This document shows, piece after piece, positions 1 to 8,321 of a stretch of DNA of 64,000 bases. The notes under the pieces were generated by a model. That model made no database searches, was not told where the DNA came from, and saw only the letters and a list, made by a program, of their open reading frames with translations. The stretch lies in assembly GCA_958446835.1 (NCBI GenBank), contig CAUCXT010000001.1:1-64000 (forward strand). Direction: 5' to 3'. Both the position numbers and the translations under genes were made by a program. The number at the start of each line of letters is the position of its first letter. Position 1 is the first letter of the stretch. Origin of the DNA: an uncultured Eubacterium sp. (GTDB taxonomy: Bacteria > Bacillota > Clostridia > Lachnospirales > Lachnospiraceae).

Positions 1-1373
1 GCATTGGCAAGGCAGCTGTCGTCTAAGCCCGAGGACAGGAAGAGGTCTGGAGCGTCGCCCGCATCGATCGCCTGCGTCAGCCTGTCGAGATACTCGTCCT
101 GAGGAAATGCTGTCACATTTATCGTCACGTTGTCGTAGCTCTCCTTGAAACGGCTCACTATGCTGTCAAAGCTCTCCTCTATGGTTCCGTAGCTGTTGCC
201 CTCATACTGCGGACACCACACATCTATCGTCGCCGTCGGAAGGGTCTCCTCCTCGCGCTGCTTCTCGAAGTTGAACGCAAATACCGAGAAGCCTGCCACC
301 ACAACGGCAAGTGCGGCGCCTATCGTCGTATTTCTTATTCTCTTCTTTCGCTTTTTGAGCTGTGCCGGACTCAGCACCTTTTTCTTTGATTTGCCCTCAC
401 TGAGACATATGTCTATGGCATCTATCATCTCCTGCACGTTCTCAAATCTTAAATGCCTGTCGACCGCCATGGCTCTCATAACGGTATTGCTCAGATTTTC
501 CGATATGGAAGGATCAACCACATGCGGCGGGCGGACATCATCCCGTATTTTTCTGTTGGTCGACTCATCAGGCTTCTCACCGACCAGAAGATGGTACATG
601 GTCGCACCCAGCGCGTATATATCCGTCCATGGTCCCTGCTCATTGACCGTCTCATACTGTTCGACAGGTGCGTAGCCCGGCTTCAGGATAATGCTCACCT
701 TCTCCTCATTCACGGTAAAACGCGCCGCACCGAAGTCTATGAGCTTTACGGAACCGTCATTACATATAAAAATGTTGTCCGGGGAGACATCTCGATGCAC
801 GAAGCCTTTCTCATGCACAGTTATGAGGGCGTTAGCAATCTTGAGTATGATGCCCGATGCCTCCTCGACAGAGAGCCTGCCGCCCTTCTCCTTCAGATAT
901 GTGTTAAGCGGCTTGCCATCGAGGAACTCCATGACGAAATATGCCGTATCGTTCTCCTCGAAATAGTCGAGCACGTCCACGATATTGTTATTGCGCTTGC
1001 TGTTGTCATGGTTGAAGCTCTTCGTGTTCACTGCCTCGTCCCAGAACCTCTTACGCTGTGAATCGTATTCCTTTTTTCTCTTCTGCGCGTACAGAACCAC
1101 CTGGGCCGTTCCCGGAACTCGGTTCACAATTCCGCTCGGATAGAACTCCTTTATGGCAACATAGCGGCCAAGCACCGTGTCCCACGCCTTATATGTGATA
1201 CCGAAGCCTCCGTTTCCGAGTATCCTTCCTATTATGTAGCGCCCGTTCCGCAGCGTAACCCCGATGCCCAGCATATAGACATCCCTTTTTCCCGAGCCCT
1301 TCGCGTAGCCGCAGTGTGGACAAATATCATAGCCGTCATCGTATTCCTTAAAACAATTTTCACATCTGTACAT
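1..1373 (-). CDS. Receptor Ser/Thr protein kinase with extracellular solute-binding-like domain (3' end outside window)
   Basis: Read directly on the minus strand from an ATG at 1373; the frame is open to the window edge. The N-terminus is a four-Cys zinc ribbon (CENC and CPHCG within 20 residues). The kinase domain follows with GNGGFGITY glycine loop, VAIKEF lysine, HRDVSPDN catalytic loop and LIDFGAARF. After a KKRKKRIR basic stretch comes one hydrophobic segment (about residues 346-360). The outer part (TATIDVWCPQYEGNS, then DEYLDRLTQAIDAGDAPDLF) resembles the start of family-1 extracellular binding proteins of ABC transporters. The architecture suggests a membrane kinase that senses a ligand outside the cell. 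FHA and PP2C genes lie just upstream on the same strand, so it is probably the last gene of a phospho-signalling operon. The C-terminal extent is unknown. Confidence 0.85.
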   Translation of the reverse strand, partial: MYRCENCFKEYDDGYDICPHCGYAKGSGKRDVYMLGIGVTLRNGRYIIGRILGNGGFGITYKAWDTVLGRYVAIKEFYPSGIVNRVPGTAQVVLYAQKRKKEYDSQRKRFWDEAVNTKSFNHDNSKRNNNIVDVLDYFEENDTAYFVMEFLDGKPLNTYLKEKGGRLSVEEASGIILKIANALITVHEKGFVHRDVSPDNIFICNDGSVKLIDFGAARFTVNEEKVSIILKPGYAPVEQYETVNEQGPWTDIYALGATMYHLLVGEKPDESTNRKIRDDVRPPHVVDPSISENLSNTVMRAMAVDRHLRFENVQEMIDAIDICLSEGKSKKKVLSPAQLKKRKKRIRNTTIGAALAVVVAGFSVFAFNFEKQREEETLPTATIDVWCPQYEGNSYGTIEESFDSIVSRFKESYDNVTINVTAFPQDEYLDRLTQAIDAGDAPDLFLSSGLDDSCLAN

Positions 1374-1435
1374 ATCCAGTCCTCCATGCCACCGTCTCAC
1401 GGTGACTTAATCAGTAATGAATTTTTGTGTGCCCG

Positions 1436-2218
1436 TCAGTTATCCCAGCCAAAGCCGTCCCCGCACAGCGGAACGAACACCAGTGTACTCGAGCCGAGCT
1501 CTATCCTGTCCCTGTCCCTAAGGACGGCACTGCCGTTTAGGAGCGCCCCGTTAAGGTACGAAAGACTCATTCCCCCGCCCTGTTGCAGGTAGAACTTTCT
1601 CTTCTTCGGCTCGAAGGTTATCACCAGATGCTCCTTTCCCGATATCTGCATATCGCCGGATATCACCACATCATTGTAATTCTCAAGCCTTCCCACCTTG
1701 TTGGCTCCCGTCCTGAGCTCGTAGCTGTTTCCGGCGGATCCACCCTTGATGCACACGAGCCACCCGACTACGGGCTCGGTCTGCGTATCAGAGTTCCTGT
1801 CCCAGAAGGCTATGGTCTTGGTGTCGTCCTTTTCCGGTTCCGGCGCGCTCTTTGGGCTGCCCGCCTTTTTCATGGCTCCGACAAGATTTACAACTGCCGT
1901 CCCTCCTTCTGCGGCTTGCTCAGTGCTCCCTCCGGCACTCTCTGTCTGCGGAAAATTCTCCCACACATCGATAATCCTGTCGTTGTCCTGCTCAGGATCC
2001 TTCTGCCCGTGCTCTTTCCTGCTCTTAGTATCAGCTTTCGACCTCTTTTCCTCCTTTTCCTCCTTTTCCTTCTTTTCAGTCTTGTCCGTGTCCTCCTTTT
2101 TCTTGTGCGGCTTCTCCCCTAACAGTGTGTACACGATGCTCCCACACTTCGGGCACTTTTCGCCCTGATTGGCATCATAGAAATGCCCGTTCTCGCATTT
2201 TGCATACAATACCTTCAT
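1436..2218 (-). CDS. Zinc-ribbon FHA-domain protein
   Basis: A 260-residue protein. I chose the ATG at 2218 because it has GGAGG seven bases upstream; an in-frame codon at 2245 lacks a ribosome site. Residues 1-26 form a zinc ribbon (CENGHFYDANQGEKCPKCG). A highly charged Lys/Glu linker follows (about residues 36-70), and residues 155-258 look like an FHA domain: graded beta strands with VGRLENYNDVVISG, SGKEHLVITF and a late LNGALLNGSAVLRDRDRI segment. FHA domains bind phosphothreonine, so this is a likely reader for the neighbouring kinase. It lies 17 bases after the PP2C stop and 62 bases before the kinase start, consistent with one transcript. The partner and substrate cannot be read from sequence. 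Confidence 0.85.
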   Translation of the reverse strand: MKVLYAKCENGHFYDANQGEKCPKCGSIVYTLLGEKPHKKKEDTDKTEKKEKEEKEEKRSKADTKSRKEHGQKDPEQDNDRIIDVWENFPQTESAGGSTEQAAEGGTAVVNLVGAMKKAGSPKSAPEPEKDDTKTIAFWDRNSDTQTEPVVGWLVCIKGGSAGNSYELRTGANKVGRLENYNDVVISGDMQISGKEHLVITFEPKKRKFYLQQGGGMSLSYLNGALLNGSAVLRDRDRIELGSSTLVFVPLCGDGFGWDN

Positions 2219-2235
2219 AAAGCTCCTCCTTGTCC

Positions 2236-2961
2236 CTAGCTCCACAGTGCGATTGCTGTATAGTTATCCATATTCCTGCCGGCACCGTTTTTTCTCACGA
2301 CCTCGACCATCGACTGCATCCACTCCTCAACCGTGCTGCTGCTCTTTAGAAGCTTTCCCATCTGCTTCTCGTCAATCAGTTCCCAGAAACCGTCACTGCA
2401 CAGCAGAAAAGCCTGATAGTCCCCAAGTTTCTTAGGTTCAGCCAGCTCGTACATCGGCTTCTCCCACTCGATACCCATGACCCTCAGAAGCCTGTTGCGG
2501 TCAGGGTGGTTCCTTATCTGCTTTTCCTTGATATCCCTCGCGAGCACCAGCATCTGCGGAACACTGTGGTCAAGGGTTCTAAGCTTAACCTTGTTTCTCG
2601 AAAACGCATACAGTCTAGAGTCCCCGACATGTCCCCACTGTATCCTGTTTCCATCTATATACATAGCCACCGCAGTGGTTTTCATCTCCGTCTTTGCGTT
2701 CTGCCTGCACTGCTCCTCGAGCAGCGCGTCCTGCGCCGCATTGAATGCGTTGTCTAGAAATTTCTCATCGATTGTCTGCGTGTTCTTAAAAATCTCACCG
2801 AACATTTTGACAACAAGAGCAGATGCGACCTCGCCCCTTCCGTGTCCTCCCAGACCATCACATAAAATCAGGCACTTTTGTCCATCCTTTTCATATACAC
2901 ATGCCGTGTCCTCATTGACATCTCTCCCGCCCTTGTCCGTAAAGACTGTGTATGTTACCAT
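2236..2961 (-). CDS. PP2C-family protein serine/threonine phosphatase
   Basis: A 241-residue PPM/PP2C phosphatase. The start at 2961 is preferred over 2994 because GGAGG sits eight bases before it. The metal-binding signature is present in order: GGRDVNEDTACV, ILCDGLGGHGRGEVAS, WGHVGDSRLYAF, LLCSDGFWELI and a final RNMDNYTAIAL. This set is typical of bacterial PrpC/Stp-like enzymes that dephosphorylate Hanks-type kinases and their targets in the cytoplasm. No membrane segment is visible. It is first in a kinase/FHA/phosphatase cluster and probably resets phosphorylation by the receptor kinase. Length and motif order are normal for the family. Confidence 0.93.
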   Translation of the reverse strand: MVTYTVFTDKGGRDVNEDTACVYEKDGQKCLILCDGLGGHGRGEVASALVVKMFGEIFKNTQTIDEKFLDNAFNAAQDALLEEQCRQNAKTEMKTTAVAMYIDGNRIQWGHVGDSRLYAFSRNKVKLRTLDHSVPQMLVLARDIKEKQIRNHPDRNRLLRVMGIEWEKPMYELAEPKKLGDYQAFLLCSDGFWELIDEKQMGKLLKSSSTVEEWMQSMVEVVRKNGAGRNMDNYTAIALWS

Positions 2962-3143
2962 ATACTTTTCCTCCGTTCTGAACCGCTCTTTCATAATTTT
3001 TGCTTATCATTTTCGCAATTATCTGACAACTGCATCTTTAAGACACATTATAAACACCATTTTGGCGTTAGTCAACTATATCAATATTTTTTCCACCAAT
3101 TAAACACTTTATATATTGTATACTAGGAAAATGGAGGTTGAAA

Positions 3144-3425
3144 ATGATTGAATTTGGCAATACTTTAAAAGCACTAAGAATACAGAATAATATGACACAG
3201 GCACAATTAGCACAGCAGCTTGGACTCACAAAATCCGTTATCAGCGCATACGAAACCGGTCTGCGTATGCCATCCTATGATGTGCTCATTCTCATTGCCA
3301 GGAAATTCAAAGTGACCACGGACTACCTGCTCGGAATCGAGAATAAGCGTGATATCGACTTATCTGGTCTTACCGAGGCTGAAGTCTGTGCCGTTATGAA
3401 TCTCATCAAAGCCATGAGACAATAA
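3144..3425 (+). CDS. XRE-family helix-turn-helix regulator
   Basis: A 93-residue protein. The ATG at 3144 follows GGAGG by six bases; a TTG two codons earlier sits too close to that site. Residues 4-60 are a classic Cro/C1 HTH (GNTLKALRIQNNMTQAQLAQQLGLTKSVISAYETG, quoted in outline), followed by VTTDYLLGIE, the usual end of this family, and a short acidic tail. It is transcribed divergently from the PP2C gene. It is small and single-domain, so it probably represses its own promoter or the neighbouring signalling cluster, but no operator can be assigned. Confidence 0.88.
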   Translation: MIEFGNTLKALRIQNNMTQAQLAQQLGLTKSVISAYETGLRMPSYDVLILIARKFKVTTDYLLGIENKRDIDLSGLTEAEVCAVMNLIKAMRQ

Positions 3426-3574
3426 GCTGTCAGCTATTGGTATTTTATTTAGCTGAACGCTGTTAAATCATTACTATTGTCCTGTTTGAAATACTATCAC
3501 GAATAGACAGAATTATTCCCTAGCTGTAAAAACAGGTAATTTTTTTGTAATAAATTACATTGAAAAGACAAAAA

Positions 3575-3619
3575 GAAACCGTTCCTACTGGCATGTCACT
3601 GCCCATAAGAACGGTTTTC
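3575..3619 (-). terminator. Rho-independent terminator of the LytTR/HPK operon
   Basis: Inverted repeat around GAAACCGTTC and GAACGGTTTTC with partly paired interior, lying directly after the response-regulator stop on the minus strand and followed on that strand by T-rich sequence (the plus strand reads AAAAGACAAAAAG). Confidence 0.75.
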
Positions 3620-3629
3620 TTAGTATTCC

Positions 3630-4343
3630 CTACTCCGTGTAGGATATTATTCTCTTTTTGGTATCCATATAACAGTTCCTGCTCACCGCAATCTCCGTCC
3701 CGTTATCAAGAAGCAGATTGTTGTCCCGCAGCTCACAGATATGCCTGATATTCACAAGAAAGCTCTTGTGGCAGTGTACGAAACCACTGCCGACGGTCTG
3801 CTCAACCTCGGACAATCTGCCGTATATCTCAATATCTCTGTCGGCACATCTGTAAATCAACTTCCGCCCGGCGCTCTCAATGTATAATATATCGTCTATC
3901 CTTATATTTATCAGGTTGCGCCCGACATTGACCGTACACACGCGCTCATTGCAGGCGTCAATATTATGAACTGCTCTGTCCATCGCCTGCCACAGTCTCT
4001 CTGCGTTCACCGGCTTTCTTAGAAAACTTATGTGCTCAGTCTCATATACCGCCTCGCAGTACTCAACATAGCCTGTTATGTATATAATCTGTGTGTCAGG
4101 CATTTTAGGGTGAAGCTTTTTCACAAGGTCGATTCCCGTCTTTTTATCATTTTCAACGCAGATGTCCGTGACCAGAATATCTATTTCATTCTCGAAAGCT
4201 ATGAAGTTCTCAAGCTCACGCAGGCTGTCTATGCAGATGATGTTATATTTTCTGTCCTCATATTCGTCGCACTTATCAATCATGTTCTTGATTATCTCAC
4301 ACTGAGAAATGTCATCATCAAATACTACAACCCTGTAAACCAT
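3630..4343 (-). CDS. LytTR-family response regulator
   Basis: A 237-residue AgrA/LytR-type regulator. The ATG at 4343 is chosen because the receiver starts at once (MVYRVVVFDDD) and a GGTGAG-like site precedes it; the 14 upstream in-frame residues look non-coding. The receiver (1-120) has the acidic pair DDD, the phospho-acceptor Asp in ILVTDICVEND and the later K in FLRKPV. Residues 135-235 form a LytTR DNA-binding domain (IDDILYIES, CHKSFLVNIRHI, DNGTEIAVSRNCY). Phosphorylation would come from the HPK10-type proteins encoded just upstream. This family often controls peptide signalling, bacteriocin or surface functions; targets are not evident. Confidence 0.92.
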   Translation of the reverse strand: MVYRVVVFDDDISQCEIIKNMIDKCDEYEDRKYNIICIDSLRELENFIAFENEIDILVTDICVENDKKTGIDLVKKLHPKMPDTQIIYITGYVEYCEAVYETEHISFLRKPVNAERLWQAMDRAVHNIDACNERVCTVNVGRNLINIRIDDILYIESAGRKLIYRCADRDIEIYGRLSEVEQTVGSGFVHCHKSFLVNIRHICELRDNNLLLDNGTEIAVSRNCYMDTKKRIISYTE

Positions 4344-4371
4344 CGTCTCACCATTCCTTTCCTTCACCTTA

Positions 4372-4785
4372 TCACAGCTTTTCACTTTTATTTATACTGC
4401 GCGCATATGTGTCGAGAATGTCCCTCGCCTCGGCGTATGCTTCCATGTCTATAAGCGCGTATACTGTCTGTATATAATTCCTGAAATCATGCCTGAACCT
4501 CGACATCTCCTCAAGCTGCCCTATGACCTTATCGTAATATTCCGTCTGTCTGCCAAGCTCTGTGCTGAGCACCTCGTTCTCAAGCTGCTTTCTTTTCAGC
4601 TCACGCCTCTTCACCAGATATCTGTACATCATAATATCAGCTACGATAAAATCGCAGACAAACAGAAGCGGAATAAGCTTCCAGTCAATCACCTGATAGC
4701 CCGCATGGTATGCAAAAAGTGCTATCAGCACAACGAGCACCACCTGTACAGCCACAATAAAAAACATCCAAACTTTTTTTATCAC
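4372..4785 (-). CDS. Phospho-acceptor-only histidine kinase fragment (two TM plus RHDFRN box, no ATPase)
   Basis: A 137-residue protein starting at GTG (4785), whose first bases overlap the TGA of the upstream gene (GTGA overlap). Two hydrophobic helices span about residues 8-27 and 36-55. A coiled-coil segment then leads to the HPK10/Spo0B-type dimerisation box FRHDFRNYIQ with His99. The protein ends at INKSEKL, about 30 residues later, and only 28 bases separate its stop from the response regulator, so there is no room for an ATPase domain in any frame. The two upstream paralogues have the ATPase but lack this His. It probably works as the phosphotransfer half of a split kinase; a decayed kinase is the alternative. 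Confidence 0.8.
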   Translation of the reverse strand: MIKKVWMFFIVAVQVVLVVLIALFAYHAGYQVIDWKLIPLLFVCDFIVADIMMYRYLVKRRELKRKQLENEVLSTELGRQTEYYDKVIGQLEEMSRFRHDFRNYIQTVYALIDMEAYAEARDILDTYARSINKSEKL

Positions 4786-6086
4786 ATCTTCACCCCCACT
4801 GTCGTTATGTATCTGTTATCCTGCTGTTCGGTGATGAGCATACCACCCGTCTCCTCGGTAATGCTTCTCACAATCCCAAGCCCCAGTCCATGCTCGGAAA
4901 AGACCCCGCTTCTTCTATCCTCTATGACACCTCCAAAGCTGTTCTCCTGCCTAATTATAAGGAATCCTGCCTGCTCCTTTGCGGACAATTTTATATATAG
5001 CGGCGTTTTCCCAACATCACCCGGCTTGGCATCCGACATCTTCCTGCACGCCCTTATCGCGTTGTCAAGAATATTCGCCAGCACCACACACAGCCTCGCT
5101 CCAGTGAGTGGTATGTTATCCGGCAGTTCAAGCCTTCCGTCAAGCCTTATTCCATATTCACCGCACAGCTTCGCTTTGTCCGCGAGAACCGCATCAGCAA
5201 TCTTATTGTTGCTATACAGGTATTTCAGTGATATGTTGTCAACAAGTCCCTTAAGCTTATCCTTCGCCTGCTGTCCCTCGCGCTCCTCAAGCAGCCTGCC
5301 AGCAAGCGCTATGTTCTCCGCTATATCACACCTTACCTCATAAGCCTCCTGTACTGTTCCTGCAAGCTCCCTGCCTCTAATCTCCTGCTTTTCAAGCTGT
5401 GCCGACAACAGCTCCTTCTTCCACAGCTCCTGCTGGTTTCTCAGATTTACATTCACCAGAACGTACAGCATAAAATTGAACAGTATAGCAAGTGCATCAA
5501 CTATAAACAGCAGCAGTGTCACACTCCCATCGGTGAGATTATAATAATTGAGAAGTATTGTGATAAAAAGGAATGCAATCTGAACCGTTCCGAATATAAG
5601 TATGCCACTGTTTAACTTTACCTTCATCTTATCAACTTTATTTATCCACAGTTTATAAAGCCCATACTCTGCTGCTGCACATACTATATTCATCGATATT
5701 TTGAGCGGAACGGCATAATGTATATCCATAATCAGGACTATTATATGCTGCCCGAATATCAGATACCCTATTACATAATAAAGCGACTCAAGCAGTATCT
5801 CTGACAGCCATATCATCAATGCAAACTGCAATGCCTTAAAGTGTCCTCCATCCGCACAGACCGCTCCCACGATAACTATGAGCACGAACATTAAAAACAT
5901 GTGAACAGTGTTTGAAATAACCCCGGAATACTGCAAAAATTGAAACAGAAGCGTCCCCAACGAGGAAAAGGTAACAAAAAATTTTTCATTCCTCATTCTA
6001 TTCGCCTTAGCCTGCAGATAGAAAATAATCACGGCATCAGGCACCGACAACAGCAGCATGGTAATCGACAAGGTACTTATCTTCAT
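4782..6086 (-). CDS. HPK10-type GHKL ATPase sensor lacking the phospho-acceptor His (copy 1)
   Basis: A 434-residue protein starting with an ATG that overlaps the previous stop (ATGA). Residues 1-215 hold about six membrane helices. After a coiled segment the dimerisation box reads VRCDIAENI, with Cys253 where HPK10 kinases have His. The C-terminus is a complete GHKL ATPase: NILDNAIRAC (N box), FSEHGLGLGIVRSI (G box). In sequence it is an AgrC-like sensor able to bind ATP but unable to autophosphorylate in the usual way. It is translationally coupled to the acceptor-only protein downstream and is very similar to the gene upstream, so it is the result of tandem duplication. Confidence 0.85.
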   Translation of the reverse strand: MKISTLSITMLLLSVPDAVIIFYLQAKANRMRNEKFFVTFSSLGTLLFQFLQYSGVISNTVHMFLMFVLIVIVGAVCADGGHFKALQFALMIWLSEILLESLYYVIGYLIFGQHIIVLIMDIHYAVPLKISMNIVCAAAEYGLYKLWINKVDKMKVKLNSGILIFGTVQIAFLFITILLNYYNLTDGSVTLLLFIVDALAILFNFMLYVLVNVNLRNQQELWKKELLSAQLEKQEIRGRELAGTVQEAYEVRCDIAENIALAGRLLEEREGQQAKDKLKGLVDNISLKYLYSNNKIADAVLADKAKLCGEYGIRLDGRLELPDNIPLTGARLCVVLANILDNAIRACRKMSDAKPGDVGKTPLYIKLSAKEQAGFLIIRQENSFGGVIEDRRSGVFSEHGLGLGIVRSITEETGGMLITEQQDNRYITTVGVKM

Positions 6087-7372
6087 AGCTTCACCCCCAC
6101 ATTCGTTATGTATATGTTATCCTTCTGTTCCGTGACAAGCATGCCGCCCATCTCCTCGGCGATGCTTCTCACAATCCCAAGCCCCAGTCCATGCTCTGAA
6201 AAGACCCCGTTCCTTCTATACTCGATCACACCGTCAAAGCTGTTCTCCTGCCTGATGATGAGAAAGCTCGACTGCTCCTTCGTAGACAATCTTATGTATG
6301 GCTGCGGCTCCTTGACATCAGCCATCTGCCTGCACGCCCTTATCGCGTTGTCAAGGATATTCGACAGCACCACGCACAGCCTCGCTCCGTTGAGCGGCAT
6401 ATTTTCCGGAAACTCAAGCCTGCCATCGAGCCTTATCCCGTATTCAGCACACAGCTTTGCCTTGTCCGCCAGAACCGCATCAGCAATCTTGTTGTTGCTG
6501 TACAGATATTTCAGTGAGATATCGTCAACAAGTCCCTTAAGCTTATCCTTCGCCTGCTGTCCCTCGCGCTTTGCAAGCAGACTGCCCGCAAGCTCCACAT
6601 TATGTGCTATGTCGCTTCTCACCATTGAAGCCTCCCTGACCGCTTCCCCAAGTTCTCTTCCCCTGTTCTCCTGTCTGACAAGCTGTGCCGACAGCAGCTC
6701 CTTCTTCCACAGCTCCTGCTGACTTTTTAGATTTACATTGATAAATATATACTGCATAAAATTAAAAATAAACGAAAACACGACCGCGACGAGCATAATC
6801 ATTGTCGCGCCCTGATTGGTGACATTATAGTAATTCAGACATATGGCAATAAACATAAAAACTATCTGGACAGCTCCAAATATGATAATGCTGCCGTTGA
6901 ACCTTATGTCCAGCTTCTCTATCTTTTTCATCCATAGCTTATAGAGCACATATTCCACGAGGAAGCAGACTACATCCATGGTCAATTTTATCCAGACGGC
7001 ATAGTGCATGTCATTCATCAGTATCAGCATATGCCGCCCTAAAACCAGATATCCGATGACATAATAGACCGCCTCAAGGAGTACCTCCGACATCCACAAT
7101 AATAACGCAAACTGTAACGCCTTAAATCTTCCCTTCTTGGTGAAAATCATCAGCGCCAGTATCATAAATGCGAACATAAAAAAGAGATGTGCCGTGTTGG
7201 AAATCACGCCGGAATGCTGTAAAAGCAGTGATACAGCCGACACAACCGAAGTCATAACCACGAACAGCTTCCCATTTTTCATTCTGACTGCCTTCGCCTC
7301 AAAGTAGAAAACACTTATCGCATTAGGCAGCGATAACAGCATCAATATAATTCCCAGAGTATTTATCTTCAC
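6083..7372 (-). CDS. HPK10-type GHKL ATPase sensor lacking the phospho-acceptor His (copy 2)
   Basis: A 429-residue paralogue of the next gene. The start is GTG at 7372, with GGAG eight bases upstream. It has the same plan: about six membrane helices in residues 1-215, coiled linker, a His-less dimerisation box VRSDIAHNV (Ser253 in the same column as Cys253 of copy 1), then NILDNAIRAC and FSEHGLGLGIVRSI ATPase boxes. The block from KDKLKGLVD to KLC is almost identical in the two, whereas the membrane parts differ more, as expected if the two copies sense different ligands or form a heterodimer. First gene of the four-gene operon, behind a good sigma-A-like promoter. Confidence 0.85.
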   Translation of the reverse strand: MKINTLGIILMLLSLPNAISVFYFEAKAVRMKNGKLFVVMTSVVSAVSLLLQHSGVISNTAHLFFMFAFMILALMIFTKKGRFKALQFALLLWMSEVLLEAVYYVIGYLVLGRHMLILMNDMHYAVWIKLTMDVVCFLVEYVLYKLWMKKIEKLDIRFNGSIIIFGAVQIVFMFIAICLNYYNVTNQGATMIMLVAVVFSFIFNFMQYIFINVNLKSQQELWKKELLSAQLVRQENRGRELGEAVREASMVRSDIAHNVELAGSLLAKREGQQAKDKLKGLVDDISLKYLYSNNKIADAVLADKAKLCAEYGIRLDGRLEFPENMPLNGARLCVVLSNILDNAIRACRQMADVKEPQPYIRLSTKEQSSFLIIRQENSFDGVIEYRRNGVFSEHGLGLGIVRSIAEEMGGMLVTEQKDNIYITNVGVKL

Positions 7373-7403
7373 GTCACACGCTCCATAGTATTGGTGTGAC
7401 TAT

Positions 7404-7431
7404 CTTATATCAATTAAAGAGATTTTGTCAA
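7404..7431 (-). promoter_or_regulatory. Sigma-A-type promoter of the split-kinase operon
   Basis: On the minus strand TTGACA (7431-7426) and TATAAG (7409-7404) are separated by 16 bases, 32 bases before the GTG start at 7372. The -35 box is a perfect consensus. Confidence 0.6.
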
Positions 7432-7526
7432 CACGTTTAACGATGACGTTTTCCCTGCACACTCATAGAATACTCGTTGTATATTCTCATTGTTCATGCT
7501 AATATATAGCTATATATCCCCCGGAG

Positions 7527-8285
7527 GTGATTACAATAAACCAGTACGACCCTGACCGTTTTCTCTCAGCCTGCGACGCGGTAATACACTCCGCACACGC
7601 CGAAAACGGCATCGGAACCCTCAGTGAAAAGACTGTTCACTCAGTCCTTAAGAATTATCTTGAACCGGACACCTCATACCACGAGATAAAGACCGGGCGG
7701 TATGTGGCTGACATACGCACCCCTGACGGCATCTACGAAATCCAGACAAGGCAGTTTAACAAGCTGCGAAACAAGCTCGAGACCTTCCTGCCCGAATACT
7801 CCGTGACGGTGGTCTACCCCATACCGCACATAAAGTATCTGCGCTGGATTGACGGACAGACGGGCGAGATTACCCCTGCCCGCAGATCCCCGAAAAAAGG
7901 TGTGTTTCAGTCCGTTTTCTACGAGCTTTACAAGATTAAGCCGTACCTTACGCACCCGAACTTCCATCTGCTGCTCATGCTCATCGACTTGGAGGAGTAC
8001 AGATTTCTCAACGGCTACAGTAAGGACAGAAAAAAAGGTTCCACCCGCAGCGACCGTATCCCTACGGCTCTCTACGCAAGTGAAACCATTATGAATGTAG
8101 CTGATTATAATAAGCTTATACCCGATGAGCTCCCCGGTACCTTCACAGTGAAAGATTTTGCCAAGGCGTGCCACATCAATCTGACCATCGCACAGCCCGC
8201 AGTCAATGTTCTCACGCATGTGGGTGTACTCGAGCATATCGGAAAACACGGACGGGCTTACCTTTACAAGCGGACTAAAATATGA
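7527..8285 (+). CDS. Putative PD-(D/E)XK-fold protein with C-terminal winged helix, non-AUG start
   Basis: An approximately 250-residue protein that I do not recognise by name. Residues 1-40 are helical. The stretch TGRYVADIRTPDGIYEIQT, followed by a helix rich in Leu/Lys (FNKLRNKLETFL) and a strand SVTVVYPIPH, has the order beta-Asp-beta-Glu-X-Gln of restriction-endonuclease-like folds (inference). Residues 195-250 resemble a winged helix (FTVKDFAKACHI, then VLTHVGVLEHIGKHGRAYLY). The start is a puzzle: a near-perfect GGAGGTGATT lies at 7523-7532, the only GTG (7527) is inside it, and no ATG/GTG/TTG lies at normal spacing. ATA at 7536 or ATT at 7530 are candidates. DNA binding or cleavage would be a guess; no methylase neighbour is present. 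Confidence 0.6.
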   Translation: MITINQYDPDRFLSACDAVIHSAHAENGIGTLSEKTVHSVLKNYLEPDTSYHEIKTGRYVADIRTPDGIYEIQTRQFNKLRNKLETFLPEYSVTVVYPIPHIKYLRWIDGQTGEITPARRSPKKGVFQSVFYELYKIKPYLTHPNFHLLLMLIDLEEYRFLNGYSKDRKKGSTRSDRIPTALYASETIMNVADYNKLIPDELPGTFTVKDFAKACHINLTIAQPAVNVLTHVGVLEHIGKHGRAYLYKRTKI

Positions 8286-8321
8286 GTTTTGCAGCCAATT
8301 ATGCAAACAGGCAACAGTCTA

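Noticed and set aside
196..1061. Plus-strand reading frames opposite the kinase
   Set aside because: They are antisense shadows of the kinase frame, without ribosome sites or recognisable domains.
4344..4785. The acceptor-only protein as a mis-called full kinase with a frameshift
   Set aside because: Only 28 bases separate its stop from the response regulator, so no ATPase domain can be hidden in another frame.
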